A stretch of DNA of 64,000 nt, from positions 8,950,001-9,014,000 of the forward strand of contig OW051493.1 of assembly GCA_932521035.1 (NCBI GenBank). Reading direction: 5' to 3'. Below are positions 44,418 to 56,158 of this stretch, piece by piece (position 1 is the first letter of the stretch; the number at the start of each line of letters is the position of its first letter). A model generated the notes under the pieces. That model did no database searches, was not told the origin of the DNA, and worked only from the letters and a program-made list of their open reading frames with translations. The position numbers were made by a program, and so were the translations under genes. Origin of the DNA: Oscheius dolichura. Lineage: Eukaryota; Nematoda; Chromadorea; Rhabditida; Rhabditidae.

Positions 44418-45096
44418 TTATTCGCGGTTGCTCTCCTCCGTGGGTCCATTGTATTCGGTCAGACCCAGCTGGATCCATGCCTGGCGCGTCTCCTCGGCCA
44501 GATCGGCCATCATCTGCTCGGCTCGTTTGTTCGTCTCGAGCAGGCCGCCCAAAATCCGTCCATTAGCCGTATTCCCACCCAAAATGGCATAAATCCGTTC
44601 AGCTTCTTTTTCCAATTCCTTATGCTTTAGAAAACGCTGATGAGATTCCACCATACGTCCTGAAATGAGACGATGAGCTACAGTAATCTGGTCATGACGC
44701 GCTTCCGCGTATTTTGGGCAAAAATACAATTTTACATGGATTTTTCACCATTGTAAATAATTTTTTACGTAGATTACAACGATAACAACTGTATTACTCA
44801 AAAAAATAAAGATATTGACGAAAAATCCGTGTAAAATTGAGTTTTTTCCGGAAATAGGCGCGCTCCAGCGCCCGGAGTACAGCACTTTTTAAATCAAAAA
44901 AGCCGGGAAAATGTAGAAATGACCGACCTTTCAAAGCAGTAGCAGCTTGAGGAGGCAAAATATCCAGATATTTTGCCACTTCTTGAAAGGCAAGCTCCAA
45001 TGGATCCTCCTCGACATCCGGTTCCTTCTGGCCTGAAGAAGGCGACTTGGGCCGAGAAGACGGAGAACAGACAGCCGGCTTCTCTTGACCAGACAT
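44418..45096 (-). CDS. Unknown 136-aa soluble protein
   Basis: Two exons (44928-45096 and 44418-44659) join in phase from ATG to TAA. The N-terminus is Ser/Pro-rich and disordered (SPSSRPKSPSSGQKEP). A helix follows (ELAFQEVAKYLDIL), and the second exon reads as a charged, mostly helical segment (HKELEKEAERIYAI, ETNKRAEQMMADLAEETRQA). There is no signal peptide or membrane segment. It could be a small coiled-coil subunit of a complex, but I do not recognise the family. It lies close below the receptor gene on the same strand, which could be an operon arrangement. Confidence 0.7.
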
Positions 45097-45157
45097 CTTG
45101 AAGAAGTGAACAACTGTGGAGAATGCGATAAAACCTGGTTTTATTACCGTAATTTAC

Positions 45158-46877
45158 CGGTTGAACTGGTCTAAACCTTCCCAGACGCGACGCCCTTGGC
45201 GTCTTCTTATCTTCCCGCCAAAAATAAAGAATTTCCTTCCTGACGTCCCTGTTAGTGACAAAAATGTTCAGAGGTATTAGAGAAGACGCCACCAGGTCGC
45301 CCTGAATAGTCTCCAGGAGAGAGGAAGGGACCTACGATTGCTGTTAGACGAGTTATAAGGAGCCCAGTGGTGATGGCCAGGGTTTGGGAGAGCATGATAA
45401 TTGAAGCTATAGATGAACCTTGGAAATTGTGTAGTACGTTTACAAAAAGCTGAAGTTATCTTAGAAACAGAAGGTTTCATTACCGGATCGCTTTCCCGCG
45501 CTGGCCAAATGGCGCAATGCGTTGAGACGCGCGCCGGTAAAACATCGCGGGTTCGATCTCCGCCGATGGTAAATCATTTTTGCTTTGTTTTCTAACGCTC
45601 GAAAATGCTTGAAATCCATCTCTAGTTTCTTACCGCGACGGCTAAGAACATTAGAATTGGAGGAACCAGCAACAGGTAGGGCGTCTTCTTCGTCCCGGAG
45701 CATTTACTCTTCACCAGGAGATAGGCTGTCAACAGCGCATAAAGGAAGAGATCAACACAGGGAAGGAATACTTGTTCCGCTTGGTAAATCTATAAAATGT
45801 CCAATTTCAATGAGGAAGGAATATTACAGTGGATAATAGACCGATATTGGCGTTATTTCCACTTGAGCAGGTGAAAATATAACTGGCATCGAGTTCGTAA
45901 TAATAATCTGACGAGGGAGTGACTATCATACGGTAATGGCAGTTGAAAATGGTCAGGAGAATGGAAATAATAAGGATGAGGATTCAAGGGTAAGAAGGGA
46001 GATTAAGGTTTGTCTGAAGGAGGCTGAAGCATCTTCAATGGAGGCGAAAAGAACCGTTTAAAGGTCAAAATAAAGGTAAAAATCGATGTAGAGCGATGGC
46101 AACAATCCCAATTGGAAGAGCTTGAGCGTAGAAATTGAGAAGGAAGGTTCCAAAGATGTAGAAGACTGAAAAATGGGAAATTACGGTAGTATTAGCAATT
46201 TGAATAAAAAAAACGGATTCCCCGTATTTTCTTTATCCAAAAACAGTCAAAAAATAAAACGCAAAAGGAATAATAGGCGAAAGGGATGGAAGCGAAGACT
46301 AGCGAGCGTTATCGAGAGCGACTAGCCAGATCGGAAAGCCGCGCCGCAATACACCCAGTGGGCCCGCTAGGGATGTGTACCGTTTTTAACCTCCCGTTTC
46401 TTTAAATTTAGATGATAAATTCTATAAAATATACACGGTTGTAGATAATTTTCTGGGCTACATTTTAAGTGTAAAAACGTCCTGTAAAGTGGGGGAAAAC
46501 ATAAAAATTTCGCGGGTTCAAAAGTTAATTCGGAACAAATTGCCGGGGGCATCGATAACATGGGAAATTTGCTGAAATTACAAGAAAGGTCTGCATTTTC
46601 ATAAATATCCCATTGTGGATATCATTTTGAATTATAAATCCTACCAGAATTGACATAATTCTTGCTCTCCGCCACCCAAAATTCCACTGGAATGGTCACA
46701 ATGAGATGCCCAATACAGTATCGAGAGCCAGTAAAACGTAACATTTTTAAACTTCTGATAGCCTTTAATAAAAGCCATCAATATTAATGTATTCAGAATA
46801 AGAGTGACTGGAATAAGAGCACTGAATATATGCGCAGCGGCCCAGTAGCCCCTTGTCTTGTAATTCCTCTCCTCCAC
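45158..46877 (-). CDS. Second serpentine receptor, model incomplete
   Basis: Minus-strand exons of a 7TM receptor: TM1 (YWAAAHIFSALIPVTLILNT, near 46800); TM3 ending ALHRF (near 46090); TM4 and loop (ILIISILLTIFNC, FTCSSGNNANIG); TM5 (VDLFLYALLTAYLLV); TM6 (IIMLSQTLAITTGLLI); TM7 (LIPLNIFVTNRDVRKEI). Junctions from TM4 to TM7 close in phase. The start codon is unresolved, TM2 is not clear, and the exon with TM3 runs into an in-frame TGA before a donor. Class is chemoreceptor-like (srx/srsx type). It may be intact with exons I missed, or partly decayed. The last exon either splices at 45158 or runs on towards the next gene. Confidence 0.55.
45500..45570 (+). tRNA. tRNA-like sequence, probably a pseudogene
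   Basis: AAATGGCGCAATGCG resembles an A box, and GGGTTCGATCTCCGCC resembles a B box, at roughly tRNA spacing. The acceptor and anticodon stems do not form cleanly. It overlaps an intron of the receptor gene. Possibly a tRNA-derived repeat. Confidence 0.3.
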
Positions 46878-47106
46878 GGGACAATTCTCACTGGGGACGA
46901 TCTTTGGCTGGTTACCAACAGCTTTTTGTGGCGTTGTTCATCTCTATTCCAAACCATGGAAAAAGGAGTTTCCCCCTCTGGTAGCCTTGAACATCCTCCG
47001 GACAGGTCAAAAGTCCAAATACCGACATTGAATCAGGTCGCGGCGTAACAGGATCTACACTTCCTTTCCGCCGCCAGCCTTTATACACTTCCTCTTGTCT
47101 CTATCA

Positions 47107-48256
47107 ATGTGGCTGAAGATATCACTTCTTTTGATTTCTCGGATTCTAGCGGTTTCCGGCTGTATTCCAACAGAATCGCGTGGGTTACTCTTGGGCTACT
47201 GTAGAAATCTGTACAAGTTCAGCAGACGATGAGCCGGATATCTTCGATATTTTAATTCCAACTACCCCGTCTATTACTACTCCTGCGACCACAAGCAGTA
47301 CAACCACGACTACAACGACGACGACCACCACAACCACTACTACCACGACCACCTCATGTAAGTCACCCATTCTGGACTTCCTTTTCCCTTTTCTGGGTAC
47401 TCGATGGGTCGGTTTCGGGTTTAGCATCCCTCTCTATACGTTGTTATCTATTTCTCTCCATGGAAATCTCGCTTTTCAGAAGAGTATCATTCCCCTATTT
47501 TTCAGTCCCCTGCCCCGCCGATTATGTGATTTACACGGATCCCATGCTCATGACCACAGCTTGCTACTTTATCAGTACAGTGACAGACACCTTCGACAAT
47601 GCCCGAGCAGCCTGTATGGCGGATGGCGGCGATTTGGCTGTGCCTGAAAGTGATACGGAAAATCAGTTCCTTTATGGCATAGTTTTGCATTGAAAACAAT
47701 ATTTACCATTTTCTAGAACTTGCTGCTCCTGGCGCTCTAGGGACGAGTATTTTTACCCACATGGTTTATATTGGGGTAACATGCGCTGGCAGTTGCAGTG
47801 GCATGATAAATAATTATCTTAATCAGGATGGATCAACAGTAAGTCTATTTTTTGATTCTAAAAATCAGTGTGCAATTTAGTTGACATATGAAGCGTTTTG
47901 GACTACAGCAAGAGGCAATACATATGTATTTTCACAGCCGGATGAGCCTATAACTCCAGCCTGTGCACAGGTGTGTCCGTAACGGGCGCCTTCCGCGCCC
48001 TCGGCTTGACCTTGCCCTGACTAGGTTTCATGGGTTCAGATCCACCTTCCATCGCCGGCTCCCCCTCTCCCAACGCTCTTACAGACAGACATAGACCTCC
48101 CTATTATTAGGGTAGAATTATTATTTTCAGATAATGACTCAAAATTCTCTCTTCGTCAATGACTTTCCTAATTATCTAGGATTCTGGCACGATATTCCGT
48201 GCGCAACAACAGTTAGCAGATATCTCTGTGAGATTCCTATCATGCCGGTTGGATGA
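47107..48256 (+). CDS. Secreted C-type lectin with Thr-rich linker (plus copy)
   Basis: Six exons (47107-47183, 47218-47357, 47506-47676, 47717-47838, 47881-47970, 48131-48256) close in phase to about 241 aa. A signal peptide is followed by an acidic stretch (SADDEPDIFDI) and a mucin-like run of Thr, then one CTLD (CPADYVIYTDP, CYFIS, ARAACMADGGDLAVP, NYLGFWHDIPC, YLCEIP). The intron after 47676 begins with GC (TATG|GCATAG). The inverted copy at 49371-50472 has GT at the same place. Sugar-binding motifs are not evident. Likely secreted and O-glycosylated. Confidence 0.85.
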
Positions 48257-48286
48257 ATATGGTAATGATGAACTAAACGCCTTCCT

Positions 48287-48372
48287 TTTCAGTAGGACCT
48301 CTCCGTATACGATATAGGATGCGAAACTGTGAGCAGGTACTTCTGTGCTGTTCCGGTTACCCCTACCGGATA
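48287..48372 (+). pseudogene. Fragment of a C-type lectin last exon
   Basis: After a TTTTCAG the frame reads ..DIGCETVSRYFCAVPVTPTG and stops at TAA. This is homologous to the C-terminal end of the lectin just upstream (..CATTVSRYLCEIPIMPVG). No other exons of this extra copy are seen, so it is a remnant of a tandem duplicate or an alternative last exon. Confidence 0.5.
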
Positions 48373-49370
48373 AATTAAACCAACTCCCTGTCATTTTTTT
48401 CTATTATTTATGAGGAATACACGCGTGCAATTTGTCTACTAAAACGGTAATAATAAATATCAACAGGTGATTTTTTACTCCACTCACCGTCAATCCATAG
48501 CGTGGCTTCAATAACCACTGCTTACCCTCCTCTCTCCATTTTATTCCCAACTATGAGGACCAATTCCACCGAATCTCAGTATTCCGACGGTCTAGATACA
48601 GATATTCTGGATTGTTGGTAACCTTTATTGATCCTTTAAAAGTCAAATGACCCCAAAACTCGTGCAGCTGCTCGTCCGCCGCCGTGCTGCCGTGACAAAG
48701 AACAGGATCCCGACCTCAAGCCGGATTGGAGCATCGTGAGGCCGTAAGCTCTCCTAGATTCGACATCCTCGCCGGCCAGCGACTTCTACCAACAGAAGAA
48801 GCAACAACATCAGCGGTTATGGATGCGGACCTCTCCCCGTCGACTTGGCCACCTGGGAGAGTACCAGTCTACCACCTCGCCGTCCCGCTATAGCAGTTCA
48901 AGAACTCGCACAGCACCTAGGGATAAGAGGTTTCCCTCGCGTGATACACGCTGATTATGGGAATAAATTGTAAATTGTAAACCCCAAAAAGTTTTATTTA
49001 AAAGCATCCAAAGTCTGCCCGAGGGAGGAAGAAGAGATAACTCTGTTGCCCCCAATGAGCTGAAATACCACGCTTCTCATCCAATTGTGAATTTTCATAA
49101 CTTTCATAACTAACGAAAGGTGGAAGAAAGTATGTCTTTCGCAAAGGAGTCTCCGCCTCTACTTTTTATCTCTAAAACTTGGTAGACTTATAATGAGTTT
49201 GATGATATTGAACTCAATAGAAGGAGCCGGCTCAAGTAATGGGGCTCAGGTCGTGAAGAGGATAACTAATAAACAAGAGAGCAAAAAAGCCATCTGCAGG
49301 GATTTATTACACTTTTAAAGGCAGAAAGAGCACGTTGTTCTTCATAAATTATACTAGAACTTTACCATAT
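48373..49370. other. Spacer between inverted lectin copies
   Basis: About 1 kb with a GC-rich block (48650-48960) unlike its surroundings. No gene, transposase or clear repeat was recognised. It separates the two tail-to-tail lectin genes. Confidence 0.45.
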
Positions 49371-50472
49371 TCATCCAACCGGCATGATAGGAATCTCACA
49401 GAGATATCTGCTTAATGTTCCGCACCCAATATCGTGCCAGAATCCTAGATAATTAGGAAAGTTAGGGGCGTAGAGATCATTTCGAGTCATTATCTGAAAA
49501 TAATAATTCTACCCTAATAATAGGGAGGTCTATGTCTGTCTGTAAGAGCGTTGGGAGAGGGGGAGCCGGCGATGGAAGGTGGATCTGAACCCATGAAACC
49601 TAGTCAGGGCAAGGTCAAGCCGAGGGCGCGGAAGGCGCCCGTTACGGACACACCTGTGCACAGGCCGGACTTCCACCCTCATCCGGCTGTGGTACCCCTG
49701 TATTGCCTCTTGCTGTAGTCCAAAACGCTTCATATGTCAACTAAATTGCACACTGATTTTTAGAATCAAAAAATAGACTTACTGTTGATCCATCCTGATT
49801 AAGATAATTATTTATCATGGCAAAACAACTGCCAGCGCAAGTTACCCCAATATAAACCATGTCGAAAAAAATATTCGTCCCTAGAGCGCCAGGAGCAGCA
49901 AGTTCTAGAAAATGGAAAATATTGTTTTCAATGCAAAACTATACCATAAAGGAACTGATTTTCCGTATCACTTTCAGGCACAGCCAAATCGCCGCCATCC
50001 GCCATACAGGCTGCTCGGGCATTGTTGAAGTTGGCTGTCACTGTACTGATAAAGTAGCAGGCTGTGGTCATGAGCATGGGATCCGTGTAAATCACATAAT
50101 CGGCGGGGCAGGGGACTGAAAACAGAGAGAGTGAAGAGCGTAACCAATTGAATAAAAATCTCCTGTAATGGGGATATCTCTTTGAATTTTGGATACTGTA
50201 ACAGTAGACAAATATATGATGACTGACATGAAGTGGTAGTAGTCGTTGTGGTCGTTGTCGTCGTCGTGGTAGTGGTGGTTGGAGTGGTAGTAGTGGTTGT
50301 TGGAATGGTGGAAGTGGTTGTCGTGGTAAAAACGCCGGGAATATCCGGTCTGTCGTCTGCTGAACTTATCAGTTTGTACAGTAAGAATGGGAAGAAAGAA
50401 CTCACGGGATTCCGTTGGAATACAGCCATGAAGCACAACGAACCCAGCAGTTGAGAGGAGCGCCCGCCACAT
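49371..50472 (-). CDS. Secreted C-type lectin with Thr-rich linker (minus copy)
   Basis: Six exons (50402-50472, 50228-50364, 49945-50115, 49783-49904, 49654-49740, 49371-49493) close in phase to about 236 aa. The layout matches the plus copy: signal peptide, SADDRPDIPG, Thr-rich run, one CTLD ending YLCEIPIMPVG. Exons 3 to 6 and their introns are nearly identical to the plus copy. The signal peptide and linker have diverged. Here the third intron starts with GT. Both copies appear able to make protein. Confidence 0.85.
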
Positions 50473-52025
50473 CGATAGCCGCTCAAGGTAGGGTGCAAAT
50501 GACTGTCTGCGGTCACCGGAGGAAGCTCCCGACGGGCCAGGTTATCCGCAGCCTGCACTTTGAACTAGTGGAACCGGCTCGTTGGATTTTTATAAGCGTT
50601 GCTGCCGCTTTATCAATTACGACGAGACGTTCCCCCTGGTGGAACGGCGTATTTTCTACGGGCTGTTCTGATAACCCCAGAAAGCATATTAGAAGCAATT
50701 TGTGACGCTTAAAAAGGTTATTTTCAAGCCTAGATGAAAAAAGATCAGAAGCAATACCTCATAATGATAAAACTAATCAGAAATCGATGCCGATTCGCCG
50801 TATCTTGGACTTTTGAACCGGCTAGTGGATTTTCTAAGCGCGGATCTGTTTTGCCAGCTAGGGGAAAGCAGGTAGGATCCGTCGGCTTCAAAAATCCATT
50901 CGAAAGCCCACGAACCTCATCTAGAAACACTGTCGCTTCTCCGGGAAAAGATTTGTCTCCACAGACTCGGCCAGATTTGCCTCCATCAACCCTTCTTCTT
51001 CTTCAGGATTTGTCTCCATAAATCGGACTATATCGTGCCTTGGGTGGCTAACATCTCTGGAATCGTGGGAATTCTGGGAAAAACGGCAGGCAGCTGACAG
51101 ATAAAAGCAAAGTAGAGACCAGGGCTGTTGTAAATGAGCCCAGGAGACGGTTATACAACTGTCTTCTTCGTTCGGTTAGTTTCAATAGCCAAGACAGAGA
51201 AACAGGGAGAAAAAAAAGGAGAAGAAAACACAAGATAGCTTTCATAAAAAACAACCGATCTAAAACATAAACTATACAAAGGAAAGACGAGAAGATCACT
51301 AGTCCTGGTCACGGGAAAACTCAACGGCATCTCGTCCTCGCTAGCTGGCTCCACGTGGAAGAACCCATATAATTAAGGCTCCGTAACCCGAAAAGAAGCA
51401 CACAAACCACTGGGCTACGGTGGTTGTTCGCTCCGGTCGTTCTGTTCATTTTCCCCCCTTCCCTCTGTGTTCTATCCGGTCTTTATAATATTTCAAACCC
51501 CTGCTCAAAGTCGTAGTTTAAAGGGACTGTCAGGGACCTATAATATCGTTCACGGGTCCTGGCGCGCCGTGAACGAGTAGCGTCCTCCGCGCTTGGCGCG
51601 CATTTGAATTTTGAACGTTTTAGCGTATTTCTTCGTATTTTCTAGCACTTTCTTGCCCTGCCTTCTATTATTGATGGGAAGTAAGGTCAAGTAATCAAAA
51701 TAAAAATTAAAAACACGAAGAAAGATGCGAATTGCGCATACACGAAAAACTCATTTCCCGCGCTTTCTCAAAGCCCGCGAAAATCTACAGTCAGCTTCTT
51801 AGGTCCCTTAAAAAAGAAAGCGAAACGAGGAAAAGGTATTTCTAACCTGTTCCTGTTAGACTAGACACCTGTTAGACAAGCTGACCGAGTTTCAACGAGA
51901 AAGTCGTCAAAACGTGGACCTTTCCGATGGCTGCCTGCTCCCGCCCGTTTCTAAACTTTTTCTTGAGAAGTTCCAAACACAAACACAAAGGAAAGTTTAT
52001 AATAAAGAGTTTTATTTAGACAACT
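50473..52025. other. Intergenic, little recognised
   Basis: Apart from the small signal-peptide frame near 51250 (listed separately) I see no supported gene. CGCG-rich words near 51560-51780 resemble those in introns near 10040 and 30480, suggesting dispersed repeat. Confidence 0.4.
51078..51239 (-). CDS. Possible small secreted or membrane peptide
   Basis: From an ATG a frame encodes a strong hydrophobic leader (MKAILCFLLLFFLPVSLSWL) followed by a basic region (ERRRQLYNRLL). A GT donor may remove the next stretch. No domain is recognised and the exact end is unclear. It could be a short neuropeptide-like or membrane peptide, or chance. Confidence 0.2.
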
Positions 52026-53284
52026 TTATTTTCTTTTTATCTTTTCTTTTCTTTTTTGAAGATATCGCTTCTCCAATCGAGGTGGTCGAGGTTCATCGTC
52101 GTCGCCCTCTTCGAGCTGATCCTCATCGTCAATTAGCCGATGATATTCTCGACCAGCGTGGCCCATAGCGTTGATTAAGGACTTGGCACGCGTCCTCCAT
52201 TCGATGTCCTCCAGGCACAGCCTACATCCAAGCGAACCAGCAAAAAGTTGTAGCTGTCTCGGGGTCTGCTCGTCATTCATCCAGTCGTTGTGCCAGCCGT
52301 TGTGCTCCAGATGGTTGAACGAGACCTCATACAAAACTTTATACCACGTGGACCCAAAGTCGCGTCGGAGCCGAACCAGTACACCCATATCATCATATTT
52401 CTGAAAGAATTTTTGTTGATAGGAGCAAATTCTACTGGACAAAAAAGTAAAGAAATAACTTACGACGAGGTATCGTTGAACGTGTTTTGCGGTCGCCCAG
52501 ATCGCATTCCGCATGCATATCAATGAACCATCGAGTTTTGGAATCTTCCAGTGGTAGAATAGTTTGTTCCAAGGTCGCGGGATCAATCGGCTTTGCAGTA
52601 TTGTGAACAGTGCCAAGACCGTCCACAGGATCCCGTTATGCGGAAGTCGCTTTCCATTCTCTAGCAGCAAGAGATCCTGAAAGAAGGCATTTGTGAGATT
52701 TCTATGATTTCTTTTGGCTGTTGGAAATCTACTGGGCAACTTGCGGGCGCGTTTTCGAGGGTCGCGTGGGTTACCTCTTCACCCATTTCTTTACTAACTT
52801 CAGTGAGTTCTCTACAATGTGATTGAGTTTGTTTTCAGGATTATTTGAAGCATTTAAATGGATTTTTGACCGCAATTACGGGGGGTTTTCCGGGGAGACG
52901 CCGTCTCTCGTTTAAAGGAAAAACTACCCCAGGCCCGAGTCAAAAGAATTCCAAAAACGCAATCAGGGATTGTCGCTTTCTGATTGGGTTGAGAAGAAAA
53001 TATCCGCTACTCATGAATTTCGAAACTTACATCATTGTTCGGCGGGTGGGCATTTTCGGCATCACCCTCAGTTCGATCATCAGCCGGTTCCAGCTGCTGC
53101 TCCTCCTGGCCGGCGGCTTGGTCAATCTCCTCCGGATAGGCTTCGGCATTGGCGATGTTGTTCTCCTGTGCTCCTTCGGGTGCTCCCGGTGGGGCCTGGC
53201 TTCTTGCAGAGGAAGAGGCATTTGGAGAATATTCCCGGCTGCACGGGTGGCCGTCGCCAAGAAGTCCACGTGCTCCTGCTCCTT
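52026..53284 (-). CDS. Unknown acidic protein (5' end unresolved)
   Basis: Three exons (53031-53284, 52464-52676, 52026-52400) join in phase to a TAA stop. The first is disordered and acidic (EEIDQAAGQEEQQLEPADD). The second has aromatic segments (LWTVLALFTILQSRLI, NKLFYHWKIPKLDG). The third reads KYDDMGVLVRLRRDFGSTWY, has several His/Trp, and ends in an acidic then strongly basic tail (EKRYLQKRKEKIKRK), which may be a nuclear signal. An upstream exon ending in phase 1 is required but not found. I do not recognise the family. Confidence 0.6.
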
Positions 53285-54271
53285 CTGTAAAAGAGTATAT
53301 ACTGTGGTAAAATGAATGTAATTAAATAATAGCAATAACATTATGGCTGCCCGGCCTTTTGAACTTTTTGAATTTTCAGAATCAACCGCTCGCCGTGGCG
53401 AAAATAAAAGCAAGCGGGCAGACTTGTTTACTGTGATCGTTGAAACCATTTCTGCTTTTTTGCGCGGTCGTTCTTTTAGAGCAATTTTGAACAATTTTAC
53501 GCTAGTTGTAACTCAAAAACCAAGCCGAAACGACTCCCGGCGCGGAGCGCCGCCCTACAAAACGTTGCTGGTGTGTTTCCCTGGTCAAAACGACCGGGTA
53601 CAGGCTGGTTTTAGCGTTGGCTAGGCTATTATATGCATGGTAGACGGTTTAAAAGCCGTGATTGACCATAACAAGCCTAATTGGAAGAATTTCAAGCGGG
53701 CGCAATGGGTTCCTAATGAAAAATTGGATAAGAAACATCCAGACACTGTTTCCTATCCGCGCTCCAATGGAAACGGGCGGAAATTCGGTAGCTACACTGG
53801 AGCAGAGACGCAAAAAAAAGCAGCAAAACGTTTTGGCGGGTGGCGGTGTCGAACAAAAAGATATACGAACCTTTATCGCAGGCTGGGGTATGGCTCCGGG
53901 GGCTGCTTGGGCAGCTGCCTTGATGACCTTCATGTAACGCTGAAAAGAACGGAATTATTGTTGAAAAGATCTTGAAAGTTGAAGTGCAATAGAAAAATTT
54001 TGGAAAATAATTAATAAAGTAACCAACCACCAGCATCTTGGGCGGAAGGGACGAGTAGAATGAAAGTCTGACGAAGAATCGGCTTTTCTGGATTTGTATT
54101 AGACACGAAAAAGAGCTCGACAAAAAACCGGTAAACATTTGATAAAACGGTCAGAAACGGTCAAAAAACGTCAAAAAACGGTTAGAAAACTTTTTCGCTA
54201 CAAGACATCAATTGTTGTAGTCCCCGTCCTGGAGGAAGGACCATCCCCGGCTGCTCCGACTCCGTCTGGCC
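53285..54271. other. Intergenic, no confident gene
   Basis: An open frame at about 53640-53937 (+) ends in a hydrophobic segment (GMAPGAAWAAALMTF) but lacks an ATG at its start or splice support. The first exon of the minus-strand gene below should lie in this region. Confidence 0.35.
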
Positions 54272-56158
54272 ATGCCACGTGGACCCGCTCCGTGGCTTTT
54301 CGCCGTCTTCCTTCTGCTGGCTGCTGTTGGATCAGTATCAACTGATTTGTGTGAGTTGATTTATAAGAGCGCACATTGTCACGGACTCCCGACCAATTCT
54401 GCTCCCTAAGGAAGAAGCACCAAAAGTTTCCATTGGGTCGGCGCGCGCTTTCTTTTAAAAAAAAAAGGAAAAACCTGGCACACCACAGTTTCCTATCAAA
54501 CTTTTGGATGTACAACATAGCGATCGGCCTTGTCAGCATTTTTCTGGTACGAATTGGGATTGTGGAGCAATAAAACGTCCCAGGCCGCAAATCGGCCAAG
54601 CGGCTGCCGCCCGGCGCTGGCCAACCCTCATCTCCTTTTCCTCGGGGTCTGCCACACCTGTCTCCTTGTGACAGCTCTTTTCTGCGGTTCCAAAGCGATG
54701 AATATATATCGTTTTTGCTGATTCGGTCGATGGGCGGGGAAAATGGTTTCGCTTTTGTTTTGGTCGAATCCGGATTTTGACCGTAACCTTTCCGATTGGT
54801 AAACCCGACCAAAAACGTGGAGACGACCGAAAATTAGTACTGGGCCAATGGAAACGAGGGTGCGCCCGTTTTTGGAACTCCTTTGGGACATTTCCCGCCA
54901 TACTAATTTTGTTTCTTTTCAGGTTCACTAATTGAAGGCGGGCAACTTTTCGACCTCTGGAAGAATTGCACCTATACGCCTGGCCTCCCATTTGGAAATG
55001 TGAAGCAGTTCCTGACGCTGGACTTCTCGGCGGTACCAGAGGCCGAGCTCAATGGATTCTTCGCCAAGGCCACAGATACGGTATTTCTTTTGTTTTATGA
55101 TATTTTAATGGAAAAATTATAGGCTGAAATTTGTGGCGGAATCAGAATTGTCGGCAATGATAATCTGACAACGTTGAAGATTGGAAATATCGCCAAATTG
55201 TGGTCAAACGACATGCCAGAAAGTAGGCGGCCGTCTTCTATCGATATTATCCATTTTATAGACAGTCTCCTGGTTGAAATTGCCCACAATCCAATCCTGG
55301 TCAATATCGAATGGAATCTGAAGACTATTGATGTGAAAGGCAAACCGTACAAAGTCCTCTTCTACAATAATTCCATGCTGAATATTGATCCCGCCATGAC
55401 GGCCATTTTGAAGGCGAATGCCACCAAGGAGTCTTATGTGGACGAGCTTGGCGGTGAGTAGGATGATCTTGGGGATCTGGCCACGGTCTGGCACAAGCCA
55501 AACGAGCCTGGGCTTGGAGTAAAAGGCGCTATAGTTTCTCTGGAGCGAGAGAAGGCTTGGACCAGGACGAATCCATTCCACAAGGACCCGGTCGGCCCCA
55601 CTGTCTCATACGGTTTGAAGTTGAAGAGTCTGGGAGCCAAGTAGACAGCCCAAAATTCATTCTACAGTAACTTTTTGGACAACATTTCGCGTGGAAAAGA
55701 GGAAAGGCAGCCTCCAGCCTCAATTTGACCAGGGACCCGCCATGAAAAACCAGGGACCCGCCCTTAAATATATTCTTCGGTATTTTGAAAGAGTAATCTA
55801 TTTAATTTCAGAGTGTCAATTCAACGACCCGTTCAATCCGGACAACACGTACACGTATCCGAGCCAGGAACAGTTGAATCGCTGTAAGACGATCAAAGGA
55901 GGCGACCTGAAGTTGAAGAATCTGACGATTCCGGGCGATTTACACATGGTGGATAGTGGCTGTATCCAGTTGGACAATATGGATCTGAGACCGGGAAAGC
56001 TGACGTTTGGAGGAAAACTTCTGGCTACCTGTAAAGATGGCACCAAGTCGCTCTTTAGCCCGACGAGGAATAAAGGACTGTGCCGCGAGACATTGGCCAA
56101 TATTGTGGAAAATATTGTTGGACGGGTGCCAGAAGCAGTACACCCCGGAATAGGTTGA
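54272..56158 (+). CDS. Secreted protein resembling receptor L-domain (irld-type)
   Basis: Five exons (54272-54350, 54923-55080, 55123-55222, 55262-55453, 55812-56158) close in phase to 291 aa. A signal peptide is followed by Cys- and Asn-containing repeats of L-domain character: CGGIRIVGNDNLTTLKIG, NIEWNLKTIDVKG, and a second unit starting RCKTIKGGDLKLKNLTIPG with NLT glycosylation. L-domains form the ligand-binding lobes of insulin and EGF receptors; nematodes have many short secreted versions. No transmembrane segment or kinase is seen. The assignment rests on repeat pattern only and a Cys-rich secreted protein of another family remains possible. Confidence 0.6.

Noticed and set aside
44894..45292. 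132-codon frame overlapping the unknown 136-aa gene
   Set aside because: Its first part is the receptor's last exon; the rest is the unknown gene read in another frame.
47185..47427. Antisense frame with a long Val run in the lectin linker (same at 50233 and 62228)
   Set aside because: Shadow of the Thr-rich codons on the opposite strand.
52970..53290. Plus-strand 106-codon frame (also 156 codons in another frame)
   Set aside because: Antisense of the acidic minus-strand exon 53031-53284, which joins in phase to downstream exons.
53649..53937. Overlapping plus- and minus-strand open frames, one with a hydrophobic tail
   Set aside because: The better frame begins without an ATG right after a stop codon, and no acceptor gives it a sensible upstream exon.
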